Notes: generated from the sequence alone by a model not told the origin. A stretch of 64,000 nucleotides of DNA from Oscillatoriales cyanobacterium (GCA_004292955.1 RDXX01000024.1:1-64000); one strand, 5' to 3'. Counted from the stretch's first letter, positions 28,369-37,420 are shown. Program-made: numbers and translations.

Positions 28369-28864
28369 TCAGTTGTCAGTTGTCAGTTGTCAGTTGTCAT
28401 TGGGCTTATAGATACTAGACTTAGGATTGATAGAGCAACCGCAGATTTAAGGCAGATTAACACAGATGAACGCAGATAATTTCAAGAGAGTTTGTGGCTG
28501 TGGCAATTTTGTCTAGTTTTTTCAATTCACTGTGCCGAATTTTAGGAAAAATCATGCAACATTATTTGTAGGGTGTGTCGCCGCCAACCATCTTTAAAAT
28601 TGACAAATAGTCGATCGGGCGACGCACCAGATAATTGTAGGGTGTGTCACCCTCAACCATCTCTCAAATTGACGAATAAACTCAGGGCGACGCACCGGAT
28701 AAAATATTTGAGCAAATCAGCCTTTGACGAGTTTGGTGTTTGTGGAAATAATTTTAATGAGTCGTATCACGTGCGTCGCCCTGAGATTCTCGGTATTGAG
28801 TTAGGAATTTATCGCAGGCGACACACCCTACAACTACAAGCTGTCAACTGTCAACTGTCAACTG
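28369..28864. repeat. Repeat block: AGTTGTC array, 69-bp direct repeat, GTTGACA array
   Basis: Four AGTTGTC units follow the OmpA-gene stop (28370-28399). At 28430-28480 is an AACACAGATGAACGCAGAT-type repeat. Two 69-bp direct copies start at 28566 and 28635 (GTAGGGTGTGTC to GGCGACGCACC). An inverted partial copy sits near 28768-28832. TGTCAAC units at about 28843-28880 then lead into the 3' end of the AI-2E transporter gene. No gene is seen. Confidence 0.85.
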
Positions 28865-29992
28865 TCAACTGTCAACTGTTGAAGCCGAAGGTGTCAAAGG
28901 CGGTAAGTCAGAATTATTTTTAGCTTGATTTATTGTCTCTCGATATTCGCTCCTCAGCTTCGGTTTTAAATACAAATTCTCAATCAAAGCAGCTACTCCC
29001 GCAAACCAAGGCGGCACAATTACCGCGCCAATAATTCCTAATACTTGCACGCCTCCCAAGACAGACAGCAATTGATACAATGGATGCACCCCAACCGAGG
29101 AACCAACCAGCAAAGGATCTAGTACGTAAGTTTCTAAGTTTTGGATAAATACAAACAGCAGCAATACCCACAACAACACCCATCCACCCTTAGCTAAGGC
29201 GACGATTAAGGCGGGTACTGCACCCAAAACCGGGCCAATGAAGGGAATCAGATTTGTCACACCTGCGATCGCACCCAAGCCCAAAGCAAACTCCGGCATC
29301 CCCAAAAAGCTCAAACCTGCGGTGATAAATATCCCTAAAATCCCCGAAACTAACACCCGCCCGCGAATGTAACTCCCCATTCTTTGCCCGATGGGCGTGG
29401 CTTGGGCGGCGAGTTTTGTGTCCCAAGGTTTCGGGAAAAACTGCACCAAACTTTTAATTAATGTGTCGCTGTCCGCTACCATGTACCCGGAAATAAATAA
29501 TGCTAAAACTAGGCTGAAGAAGCCGCCGAGAATGCCTCTTGTTAAACTGTACGATCGCAAAACCAGTTGTTGGCTCGATCGAATCAGCCAATTTGTCAGC
29601 GATTGAGTGTCCAGCAACTGATTCACCAAAGCAGGTGCATCATCGGTGAGGCGACTGGCTAAGCTAGTCGCTACCACTTCCAGACTTTCGGCGTAAACTG
29701 GTAACTGTCGCACCAGTAACTGTATTTGATCGATGACTGTCGGCCCGATTAACACTACCGTCCCGCTGAATCCGCCAATCAGAGTTAAATAAACCAGAAT
29801 CACCGCCAGCCAGCGGGGAACGCGCATGGTTTCGGCCCAATTGACGATCGGGACGATCGAAGCAGCGAGCACCACTGATATCATCAGAATTACTAGCAGA
29901 CTCCGCAATTGCCACAGCAGCACTAGCAGCAAGGACGATGCTACAATGAGCAGCAAGTTAGGTATAGAAATTGTAATCCGCTGTTCAGACAT
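28865..29992 (-). CDS. AI-2E family transporter (PerM-like membrane protein)
   Basis: The 375 residues hold about eight membrane segments in the AI-2E/PerM pattern. Segments 1-2 come first (residues 10-55), then a cytosolic or periplasmic middle region (residues 85-145), then a second group with GAIAGVTNLIPFIGPVLGAV and the family signature around LDPLLVGSSVGVHPL. Family members export autoinducer-2 in E. coli or work as Na+/H+ antiporters in Bacillus; cyanobacterial members are uncharacterised. The C-terminal residues TVDS and the stop codon are encoded by the GTTGACA array, exactly as in the antiporter gene at 18471. Confidence 0.93.
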   Translation of the reverse strand: MSEQRITISIPNLLLIVASSLLLVLLWQLRSLLVILMISVVLAASIVPIVNWAETMRVPRWLAVILVYLTLIGGFSGTVVLIGPTVIDQIQLLVRQLPVYAESLEVVATSLASRLTDDAPALVNQLLDTQSLTNWLIRSSQQLVLRSYSLTRGILGGFFSLVLALFISGYMVADSDTLIKSLVQFFPKPWDTKLAAQATPIGQRMGSYIRGRVLVSGILGIFITAGLSFLGMPEFALGLGAIAGVTNLIPFIGPVLGAVPALIVALAKGGWVLLWVLLLFVFIQNLETYVLDPLLVGSSVGVHPLYQLLSVLGGVQVLGIIGAVIVPPWFAGVAALIENLYLKPKLRSEYRETINQAKNNSDLPPLTPSASTVDS

Positions 29993-30136
29993 GATTAAAT
30001 AATAAAGGTCTGTAGTTGCGCTTATCTCCTCGCACAGGGCGGGTTTATTTATCTTCTGAGTTACCCCATATATTTTGGGTAAAACCCAGCCCTACTCATT
30101 TTATAATAAAAAGTAACATCGGCACAAAAAAATAAT

Positions 30137-31117
30137 ATGCAACCACAATATTCAACTCAAGATTTATCAGCCATTTCGTCTATCAAATCACCAACGCTGT
30201 TTTACGAATGGCAAAAATATCGCTGCGCTTATGATGTTTATCAACCAACTACTGCGACAGAAGATAGCATACCTTTGTTATTAATTCATCCCATAGGAGT
30301 TGGATTGTCAAGAGTCTTTTGGCACAGATTTTGCGAAAGTTGGTACAAATCAGGTAACACAAATCCGATTTACAATCCCGACCTTTTGGGCTGCGGTGAT
30401 TGCGAAATGCCCGCTGTGGCTTGCTATCCTGAGGATTGGGCGGCACAGTTGCAGTTTTTCTTGGAGACTGTAGTAAAAAAACCTGCGATCGTCCTCGTGC
30501 AAGGTGCTTTACTGTGTGTAGCCTTGGAATTAGCCAAAATCCAGCAGAAAAGCGGTTCTAACTTAATCCATTCCTTAGTCCTCGCCGGGCCTCCAGCTTG
30601 GGCGGTGATGAACAAACATTCGACAGATAGAGAGCAAAAAATCGTCTGGAATTTGTTAGACTCTCCCTTGGGAAACGCTTTTTATCGATACGCCAGACGC
30701 GCTAAATTTTTGCGCTCTTTTTCTGCAAAACAACTGTTTGGCGATGCTGCTAAAGTTGACAGCGAATGGTTGGATGCTTTGCAAGCTGGGGCGGCAAATC
30801 CTGACAGCCGTCATGCAGTTTTCTCATTTTTAGCGGGTTTTTGGCGGCAAGATTATAGTACCACGATTCAACAGTTTATAAATCCGGCACTCGTTATCAT
30901 GGGAGAAAAAGCCTCAAGCATCAGTCAATCAGGTAAGGAAGAAAAACCAGAGGAAAGAATAGCGCAATATTTGGCTAACTTTCCCAACGCAGAGGGTTTA
31001 TTAATGCCGGGGCGCAATGTTTTACCCTACGAATCTACGGCAGAATTTGTGAGTGCTGTTGCGGAGTTTGTGAATGGAAGTTTGCAACCGCAGATATCAG
31101 CAGATGAACACAGATGA
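30137..31117 (+). CDS. Alpha/beta-hydrolase-fold protein lacking the nucleophile serine
   Basis: The fold is recognised from PLLLIHPIGVGLSRVFWHRF (oxyanion region) near residue 46, PDLLGCGDCEMP near 81 and the elbow VLVQGALLCVALELA near 119. In active members the elbow reads G-x-S-x-G; here Gly123 stands where Ser is expected and the flanking glycines are changed too. A serine hydrolase activity is therefore unlikely. Such degenerate members may bind ligands or partners. Cyanobacterial relatives are usually annotated as hydrolases without proof. The last residues (QPQISADEHR) are encoded by a dispersed CCGCAGAT/AACACAGATGAACGC repeat, so the C-terminus is also repeat-derived. Confidence 0.85.
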   Translation: MQPQYSTQDLSAISSIKSPTLFYEWQKYRCAYDVYQPTTATEDSIPLLLIHPIGVGLSRVFWHRFCESWYKSGNTNPIYNPDLLGCGDCEMPAVACYPEDWAAQLQFFLETVVKKPAIVLVQGALLCVALELAKIQQKSGSNLIHSLVLAGPPAWAVMNKHSTDREQKIVWNLLDSPLGNAFYRYARRAKFLRSFSAKQLFGDAAKVDSEWLDALQAGAANPDSRHAVFSFLAGFWRQDYSTTIQQFINPALVIMGEKASSISQSGKEEKPEERIAQYLANFPNAEGLLMPGRNVLPYESTAEFVSAVAEFVNGSLQPQISADEHR

Positions 31118-31178
31118 ACGCGGATGGAATTTCGTCTGCGTTAATCCGCGTTCATCTGCGGTTAAAAAACTCTGAATT

Positions 31179-32753
31179 TCAACTGCGATGCCAAATTGTT
31201 GTGCCATCTTTTTGATCGATCAGAGTAATGCCCCGATCCTTGAGTTCGTTGCGAATGCGATCGCCCTCAGCGAAATTTCTAGCTATCCGGGCATCCTTCC
31301 GCTGCTGAATCATCGCCTCAATTTCCGCATCACTCAAACCGCCAACCGCCGCATCGCTGTCAGCTTCCGGTTGCACCTCCAACCCCAAAACTCCCGCCAA
31401 ATTCACCAAAGTCAGCCAATGAAGCTGCAACAATTCCGGCGAAGTTTCAGTTTTGCCTTGATGCACCAAAACATTGCTTTCCTTACCCAATTCCTTCGCC
31501 AATTCAAACAAAACAGCCAAAGCAGCAGGAGTATTGAAATCATTATCCATAGCTGCTTGGAATTGCTCCACAGCTTTGGTATCTTGTCCGGTTTTCTCAA
31601 CATCCCAATTTAGTTTATCGGCATATCGGAGTCCAAAAAGCAAGCCTTCGTTGATAGTATTCCAGCCATTTTGAGCATTGGCGATCGCATCTTCGGTAAA
31701 ATCTATCTGACTGCGATACTGCGCCATAAACACAAACAGCCTCACCGCCATCGGTTCCACCGCTTTTGACTTATCGCCTTGATTCTTACTCCCCCCCTTA
31801 GCAAGGGCAGATTCATTTTCACTCTTACTCCCCCCCTTAGCAAGGGGGGGCTGGGGGGGGTCAGATTCAAGTTCTCCCGACCAATTCCCCTCCAACAAAT
31901 CGCGAATTGTAATAAAATTGTGCAAAGACTTCGACATCTTTCTGCCATTAACAGTCACAAAAGCATTGTGCATCCAATAATTAGCCAAAGACTTGCCAGT
32001 CGCAGCTTCAGATTGAGCAATTTCGTTTTCGTGATGCGGAAAAGTTAAATCGGAACCGCCGCAGTGAATATCAATAGTTTCGCCCAAGCAATCGCGCACC
32101 ATCGCCGAACATTCAATGTGCCATCCGGGGCGACCTTTTCCCCAAGATGATTCCCAAAAAGGTTCACCGGGTTTAGCGCTTTTCCACAGGGCGAAATCTG
32201 AGGAATCTTGCTTTTTTTGAGCTTCTATTTCGGCAGTTTCTAATCTGCCGCTAGCCCCGGCTTCCATTTCTTCCAACTTGCGGCCGGAAAGTTTTCCGTA
32301 GTTGTCAAACTTGCGAACGCTGTAGTAAACGTCGCCACTGTTCGCATAGGCAAAGCCTTTGTTTTCTAACTCGTGAATCAGCCGTTTGATGCCGTCTATT
32401 GAGTGGGTGGCGCGGGGATATTCATCGGCCCTGAGAATATTTAGTTTGTCCATGTCGGCAAAATATTCGTCGATGAAGCGTTCGGCTACGGCTTCCATTG
32501 TGGAATTTGTCTCGCGGGCGCGATCGAGAATCTTGTCATCAATATCGGTAAAATTCTGTACGTAGCGCACCGAGTATCCCCGCCACATCAGATATCGGCG
32601 CACCATATCCCAGACGATGTAAGCGCGGGCGTGGCCGACGTGGCAGTAATCGTATACCGTAACGCCGCAGCAATACATCCGCACCTTTGAGGGTTCGATG
32701 GGATCGAAAGGTGATTCGCGGCGGGTCAAGCTGTTGTAAAGCGTTAGGGACAT
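31179..32753 (-). CDS. cysS: Cysteinyl-tRNA synthetase with repeat-derived insertion
   Basis: This class I synthetase charges tRNA-Cys. Zinc ligand Cys29 starts the family pattern, HVGH (residues 38-41) is the HIGH motif, and KMSKS lies near residue 270. The C-terminal part ends with the usual [22 protein letters not shown] block. At 524 residues it is longer than the usual 460-490. The excess sits at about residues 297-330, shortly after [30 protein letters not shown], encoded by two copies of the CCCCTTAGCAAGGGG repeat read in frame. The insertion lies between the catalytic core and the helical bundle, a place that may tolerate a flexible loop. It is the only cysS seen, so it is presumably functional. 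Confidence 0.96.
   Translation of the reverse strand: MSLTLYNSLTRRESPFDPIEPSKVRMYCCGVTVYDYCHVGHARAYIVWDMVRRYLMWRGYSVRYVQNFTDIDDKILDRARETNSTMEAVAERFIDEYFADMDKLNILRADEYPRATHSIDGIKRLIHELENKGFAYANSGDVYYSVRKFDNYGKLSGRKLEEMEAGASGRLETAEIEAQKKQDSSDFALWKSAKPGEPFWESSWGKGRPGWHIECSAMVRDCLGETIDIHCGGSDLTFPHHENEIAQSEAATGKSLANYWMHNAFVTVNGRKMSKSLHNFITIRDLLEGNWSGELESDPPQPPLAKGGSKSENESALAKGGSKNQGDKSKAVEPMAVRLFVFMAQYRSQIDFTEDAIANAQNGWNTINEGLLFGLRYADKLNWDVEKTGQDTKAVEQFQAAMDNDFNTPAALAVLFELAKELGKESNVLVHQGKTETSPELLQLHWLTLVNLAGVLGLEVQPEADSDAAVGGLSDAEIEAMIQQRKDARIARNFAEGDRIRNELKDRGITLIDQKDGTTIWHRS
31786..31862. repeat. CCCCTTAGCAAGGGG repeat inserted in cysS
   Basis: Two copies of TACTCCCCCCTTAGCAAGGG-type sequence lie 40 bp apart in the same orientation inside the cysS coding frame; the second ends in GGGGGGGCTGGGGGGGGTCAG. 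Related palindromes (CCCCCTTAAGAAGGGGG) occur between genes at 46458-46552. Confidence 0.85.
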
Positions 32754-32841
32754 GGGATTTGAGATTTGGGATTGATGTATTGCTCTAATTTATTATAGTA
32801 CCGCGTTTGATTCCGCTATTTTTTTTGCTATCAAAATTTGA

Positions 32842-32871
32842 TTGACGAACTCCGTCGGCATGGTGTAGCAT
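32842..32871 (+). promoter_or_regulatory. Candidate promoter of the antitoxin-immunity genes
   Basis: TTGACG at 32842 and TAGCAT at 32866 are separated by 18 bp and lie 30 bp before the antitoxin start codon. This is a sigma-70-like match found by eye only. Confidence 0.3.
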
Positions 32872-32901
32872 TGAATTAGATGCTAATTTAATGTTATTAT
32901 T

Positions 32902-33192
32902 ATGATCAACCTTTCAAGAGACATACATTCTCTCACCGATTTCAAACGTAATACGACTGAGTTTGTGCAGCGACTGAAGCAAACAAAAAATCCTTTAGTT
33001 TTAACTGTCAACGGGAAAGCAGAGTTAGTTGTTCAGGATGCTGAATCTTATCAGAAGCTTTTAGATGCAGTTGAGTTATTGGAGAGTTTAAAGGGAATTA
33101 AACTGGGCTTGGAACAAATGGATCGAGGGGAAGGGAAAAAAGCGGAGGATTTTTTTAATCAACTGTTTGACAAGTTAGACAGTTCCCCATGA
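32902..33192 (+). CDS. Phd/YefM-family antitoxin
   Basis: The 96 residues match the Phd/YefM fold: an N-terminal DNA-binding half (SRDIHSLTDFKRNTTEFVQRL), the family core NPLVLTVNGKAELVVQDAESYQ, and a C-terminal helix that would wrap a toxin. Phd/YefM proteins repress their own promoter and neutralise RelE- or Doc-type toxins. No toxin gene follows; the next gene, 24 bp later, is an Imm30-like immunity protein. It may be an orphan, or it may be paired with that gene in a new way. The C-terminal KKAEDFFNQLFDKLD region could be the toxin-binding tail. Confidence 0.85.
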   Translation: MINLSRDIHSLTDFKRNTTEFVQRLKQTKNPLVLTVNGKAELVVQDAESYQKLLDAVELLESLKGIKLGLEQMDRGEGKKAEDFFNQLFDKLDSSP

Positions 33193-33216
33193 ATCAGATG
33201 AGGAAGGTAATAGCTG

Positions 33217-33660
33217 ATGAAAGAAAATATTTGGATTAACTTTTTAGAAAAAAATAAATTAATGCGATCGCCTGATGAAGTGACAGCTTTTGAAAATGCT
33301 TTAGCCTCAGTTGCCGATCGTCCTCACAATGAAGATTTGCCAGATTTGCATCTGATTTTAGACGATCGCTGCGAACAGCCAGAAGTCATGTTCGGTTTGA
33401 TTCATTTTTTAGAATCTTTTGATGTGTCAGCACAGATTCAAGCATTTGTTACAGTTATACCGCAATTAATGCTCGTTGCTTCGGAATGGACGAGAATTCT
33501 CCACAACCGCATTTTGAATGATGATGATGCTTGTCGTTTGTATCGAGATATTTTGCATTCATTGAACTCCGAAGAACCTAGTTTTGTTCGTCAATTGCTG
33601 GAAGAAAGCGCTAGTTACAATTTAAGCAAGCGGGAACCAAAATTAGAGTTGGCTAGGTAA
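33217..33660 (+). CDS. Imm30-like immunity protein
   Basis: The 147-residue soluble protein fits the Imm30 pattern as I recall it: DLHLILDDRCEQPEVMFGLIHFLESFD near residues 43-69, a hydrophobic helix (FVTVIPQLMLVASEWTRIL) and RILND near 107. Imm30 proteins protect against polymorphic toxins delivered by secretion systems. AGGAAGG upstream supports the ATG. No toxin, VgrG or Rhs gene is in the window, so this would be an orphan immunity gene protecting against other strains. It lies between a Phd-like antitoxin and an ATPase/TPR pair. The family call comes from memory of the motif and is moderate. Confidence 0.55.
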   Translation: MKENIWINFLEKNKLMRSPDEVTAFENALASVADRPHNEDLPDLHLILDDRCEQPEVMFGLIHFLESFDVSAQIQAFVTVIPQLMLVASEWTRILHNRILNDDDACRLYRDILHSLNSEEPSFVRQLLEESASYNLSKREPKLELAR

Positions 33661-33967
33661 GAATGTTTAGGCAACAGCAAAATCTGTCAAAGGGCGATCG
33701 ATCGTCTGGATGGTGAAAAGCCAGCACTATATCGCTTTGATGAACTTCTTCTTTTAACAGTTCGTTGGCGATTCCTTGTCTTTACAAAAGTATTGGAAAA
33801 CCTGATTTTTAGGACAATAATTAATTATGGTCAGTCGGTGGCGATCGCCATTTTTTGAGTATCGTGTGAGATATGAGTTAGAATTGGGGTTGAAAAGCTC
33901 CACATTGCGATCGCCCCTAATCGCAGTCAACTGTGGGTTCCATCTACAATCCATAATCTAAAATCCG
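33661..33967. other. Gap between the immunity and ATPase genes
   Basis: No intact gene is seen. On the minus strand, 33690-33775 can be read as QGIANELLKEEVHQSDIVLA and on, bounded by stops, which looks like a short coding relic but cannot be assigned. Two ATCTAAA-type units end 4 bp before the next start codon. Confidence 0.4.
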
Positions 33968-35326
33968 ATGACTTCACTCCCACCCAACCGCGCCAAAACA
34001 CTCAAGGAAGCTTACCGCGCTTGCGATGTCAAGCCTCTAGCGGGTGATGATATTGCCCGATATTATGTAGATTTGTCCGCAGTACGCAACACAGTGGCGA
34101 TCGAAAATGTTAGCACGGATTTGGATCTTCAAGAACCGGGAGAATTTAACACAATTTTGTTTACCGGACATCGGGGATGCGGCAAAAGTACAGAATTAAA
34201 ACGCATTCAGTCGCGGTGGGAAAATGAATATCGGGTGATTTATATAGAATTCGATCAGGAACTAGATGTTCTTGATGCTGAATATACCGATTTATATTTG
34301 CTAGTTATCAAAAAAGTAGCTGATGAGTTAACTGAATTAGGATTGAAGTTTGATCCAAAACTATTACATAGTTTTGAATTGTGGTTTAAAGAAGTCACTA
34401 AAGAAACAGAAGAAACTGTTCAATCTTCTGTTAGCATTGAAACTGAAGCAAGTGCAGGGGCAGAAATTCCCTTTATTTCTAAGCTGATGGCAAAATTGAT
34501 CGGTCAAATCCGAGGTTCTAGTCAACACAAACAAGTTATTCGCGAAACTCTTCAGCGCAATCTATCCCGCTTGCAAACAGATATGAATCTGTTGTTAAAA
34601 GATGCTTTTGACAAGCTGATACGCAAATATCCAGGCCGTTACAAAAAAGGATTTTTACTGATTGTTGATAACTTAGACCGCATTACTCCAAGAGTTGCCA
34701 ATCATTTGTTTTTTGATTATGCTCCTCAACTGCAAGAACTAGACTGTACAATTATCTATACAGTGCCGATTTCGGTAATTTATTCATATAAAAATGTCAG
34801 CAATTTATTTGATAGCAATCCCAACATCGTGCCAATGGTGAATATTTATGAATTTAACCGCAGTGAGTGCGATTTAAATTGCAATCAGCAAAGATTAGAT
34901 GGAGTTGCCAGTTTGATCGAGAAACGAGTTGATGTTAGTGCGGTATTTGATGATCGAAAACAGTTGCTAGATTTGGCAAAAGCCAGTGGCGGTCATGTGC
35001 GACAATTGATGCAGATAACTCGATCGGCTTGTCGCACGGCCATTACTCGCAAACACAATAAAGTTTTGGCTGAAGATGTAACTTACGCTTTAAATCAACA
35101 GCAATTTGATTTTGAAAGGTCTACTCCTACACCAGAATATTATACAATACTAGCGCGAGTTTGCATCGACAAAGATATTGCTAAAGAAGAAATCGGACAA
35201 AATTTATTATTCAATCTTTCCGTCTTGGAATACAACGGCAATAGTCGGTGGAATTATGTCAACCCACTCGTAAAACAAAGTTATGCTTTCCAACAAGCCC
35301 TTAGATCAATTCAAGGAAATCCCTGA
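33968..35326 (+). CDS. P-loop AAA-like ATPase of a two-gene ATPase/TPR unit
   Basis: Walker A is GHRGCGKST (residues 67-75) and Walker B is LLIVDNLDRI (230-239). The later GGHVRQLMQI block (near 340) resembles the sensor-2 region of Orc/Cdc6-like and related AAA ATPases. The last 70 residues (LLFNLSVLEYNGNSRWNYV) look like a winged helix. An insert of about 75 residues between the Walker motifs (Glu-rich, 140-215) is helical. It is soluble. Its 3' end overlaps the next gene by 44 bp, so translation is coupled. Such ATPases act as switches in STAND-like and conflict systems; a role in defence is inference from the neighbours only. Confidence 0.85.
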   Translation: MTSLPPNRAKTLKEAYRACDVKPLAGDDIARYYVDLSAVRNTVAIENVSTDLDLQEPGEFNTILFTGHRGCGKSTELKRIQSRWENEYRVIYIEFDQELDVLDAEYTDLYLLVIKKVADELTELGLKFDPKLLHSFELWFKEVTKETEETVQSSVSIETEASAGAEIPFISKLMAKLIGQIRGSSQHKQVIRETLQRNLSRLQTDMNLLLKDAFDKLIRKYPGRYKKGFLLIVDNLDRITPRVANHLFFDYAPQLQELDCTIIYTVPISVIYSYKNVSNLFDSNPNIVPMVNIYEFNRSECDLNCNQQRLDGVASLIEKRVDVSAVFDDRKQLLDLAKASGGHVRQLMQITRSACRTAITRKHNKVLAEDVTYALNQQQFDFERSTPTPEYYTILARVCIDKDIAKEEIGQNLLFNLSVLEYNGNSRWNYVNPLVKQSYAFQQALRSIQGNP

Positions 35327-36776
35327 AATACACCAGCAAAGGATAATTGAATTCAATCAAGAATCTTTTGACCAATTGCTGACGTTTGTCGATATTGTTC
35401 CCGATGATGCCTTTGATTTGGGATTTATTGACTGTAATTTTGCGAAGGATACAGATGCGATTATTCAGGCTTTAATTAATCATCCCGATTGTCAAGAGAT
35501 GCAGTTTGAGATTTGGGATTTTCCCGATCCTGATATGCGCTTTTTGATGGATGAAATTCTGAAGGTTTTGCCAGCAGTCAAGGTTCAACCAGACAAAAAG
35601 TTGATTTTCATTGTGCGGGGAGTGGAAAATGCGATCGGGATGACGGGGGAATATCCGCCAATGTTGGTAGATTTTAATTGGGTGCGAGATGCTTATCCGG
35701 TTATGGTACGGCATCCAATGATTTTTTGTTTGCCAGATTATGCGATTACGCGAGTTGCTAATTATGCGCCGGATTTCTGGGCCTGGAATTCGGGAACTTT
35801 TGTGTTCAAAACTCCGGCAAATACTAGGGATGATGCGATTTCTCAAACTCTGAATGCTAGCAAAGGAATTAGCAATTGTGAGTTACCGGAAAAGCAGGAA
35901 CGGATTAATTTATTGAAACGGTTATTGATTGAATATACTCCGTCGAATGGGCGCGAGGAAACTCCAGGGGATTTGAAAACTCGGATCAGGGTTTTGAATG
36001 AGTTGGGGATTGCTTATCGCAGTCGGAGTGAATATAAAACAGCAAAATATCATCTAGAACAAGCGTTAGGTTTGGCGAAGGATGATGAAAATTTAGGCGA
36101 TGTTAAGGCAAATTCCTTGCATGAATTAGCAATTATTGAGTGCAATGTAGGGGAAATTGAAAAGGCAATTACTTTAGAACAGCAAGCTATGAAAATCTTT
36201 GAACGCATCGGCGATGTTCAAGGGAAATCTGCTACTTTGCACTGTCTAGCCATAATCTATGCGAATAAAGGGGAAGTAGAAAAGGCGATCGCATTTTATC
36301 AAGAATCTCTCGAACTTGAGGAAAAAATTGGCGATGTTCAAGGGAAAGCTGCTACTTTGCACAATCTAGCAGGAATCTATGCAAATCTTGGGGAAGTAGA
36401 AAAGGCGATCGCACTTTATGAACAATCACTCGAACTTAAGGAAAAAGTTGGCGATGTTCAAGGGAAAGCAGCTACTTTGCACTGTCTAGCAATAATCTAT
36501 GCCAATCAAGGGGAAGTAGAAAAGGCGATCGCATTTTATCAACAATCTCTCGAACTTAAGGAAAAAATTGGCGATGTTCAAGGGAAAACTGCTACTTTCG
36601 CAATGCTTGGACAGTTGTTAGCAGCGCAGGGAGATTTTGACCAAGCTTTGAATTATTTACAGCAATCTTTGAAGATTTTACAGCATTTGCGATCGCCCGA
36701 TGCGGAGATAGTGAAGGAAATTATTGCTGAGGTTGAGCAGATGGATGGAGATCGTAAGTTTGCGCGCGGGATTTAG
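35283..36776 (+). CDS. TPR-repeat protein with N-terminal NTPase-like domain, partner of the ATPase
   Basis: Residues 1-190 hold a domain without a P-loop, with LIFIVRGVENAIG near 110 and FCLPDYAITRVANYAPDFWA near 150; the APDFWAW signature recurs in bacterial STAND-type TPR proteins. TPR repeats begin near residue 235. Four near-identical 40-residue repeats (GDVQGK, ATLHCLAIIYAN, GEVEKAIAFY, QSLELKEKI) run from about residue 309 to 440, then a degenerate final TPR. The gene overlaps the ATPase by 44 bp. TPRs bind protein partners, so this is probably the recognition arm of a split regulator, with the ATPase as switch. No effector domain is visible, so the output is unknown. Confidence 0.85.
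   Translation: MLSNKPLDQFKEIPEIHQQRIIEFNQESFDQLLTFVDIVPDDAFDLGFIDCNFAKDTDAIIQALINHPDCQEMQFEIWDFPDPDMRFLMDEILKVLPAVKVQPDKKLIFIVRGVENAIGMTGEYPPMLVDFNWVRDAYPVMVRHPMIFCLPDYAITRVANYAPDFWAWNSGTFVFKTPANTRDDAISQTLNASKGISNCELPEKQERINLLKRLLIEYTPSNGREETPGDLKTRIRVLNELGIAYRSRSEYKTAKYHLEQALGLAKDDENLGDVKANSLHELAIIECNVGEIEKAITLEQQAMKIFERIGDVQGKSATLHCLAIIYANKGEVEKAIAFYQESLELEEKIGDVQGKAATLHNLAGIYANLGEVEKAIALYEQSLELKEKVGDVQGKAATLHCLAIIYANQGEVEKAIAFYQQSLELKEKIGDVQGKTATFAMLGQLLAAQGDFDQALNYLQQSLKILQHLRSPDAEIVKEIIAEVEQMDGDRKFARGI
36210..36609 (+). repeat. 120-bp tandem repeat coding for TPR units
   Basis: Units begin at 36210, 36330, 36450 and 36570 with an exact 120-bp period. The DNA is nearly identical between copies, including silent positions, and each of the first three carries the HIP1-like GGCGATCGCA. 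This shows recent amplification or gene conversion, not just conserved protein. Confidence 0.9.
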
Positions 36777-37420
36777 AAACCGGGTTTCTCACGAATATCT
36801 CGTGAGGATGCGTAAAATCTCGTAGAAACCCGGTTTCTGGCCGCCCTCACCCACCAAACCCTCCAAACCCATCACCAGCCCCGTCCCAGAATATGTCATC
36901 AAACCCTGATATTTGTCCGAACATCGATCCCCTGACGCTCTAAAATATCAATATTCCCTGACATATTGATCCCCGAATCCCCGAAAATGCGTATAAGTAC
37001 CCATGATTAAGGCAAAAGACCCCTTGACCAGACCGGGAGTTGTCTGCAACATTAAGTCATGACAAAGCGATCCCAAAGAAATGCTTTGATTGAGCAACTT
37101 TGGGAGTCAGATAGCGCGTGTGCTGCCGGCACAGCGTTGCTAGCAGCACCGATCGCACTCGCACAATCGATCTTGTCAATCAAGAATCGATAGATAAAGC
37201 TTTATTTAGATCGGACGGTGCGCGCAGAAGCCAATAAGTCAAAAACCCCGATCGCAATTGGGGACAAGACAAGCTAAAAACCAGCAAGGCTTCAAAGGTT
37301 GGAGAGATTCAGAAGCTCGATCGTAATTGTATTTAAAAGAGTTTCTAACTCAAAAAATCAACACATTAGTGTTGAATCGAAAAATCTAACCCGCCATCCA
37401 AATTAGTGGAGAACAAACTC
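36777..37420 (+). promoter_or_regulatory. Long leader region of the DUF4912 gene
   Basis: At 36777-36842 there is one copy of the GAAACCGGGTTTCT palindrome family. The remaining 580 bp has no gene and few repeats. An 8-bp stem (TCCCAAAG at 37071-37078 and CTTTGGGA at 37098-37105) and other small palindromes suggest structure. GGAG at 37408 precedes the ATG at 37421. Confidence 0.4.

Noticed and set aside
33690-33775. A toxin gene on the minus strand beside the antitoxin
   Set aside because: The frame is only about 30 residues, bounded by stops and without recognisable family, so at most a relic.
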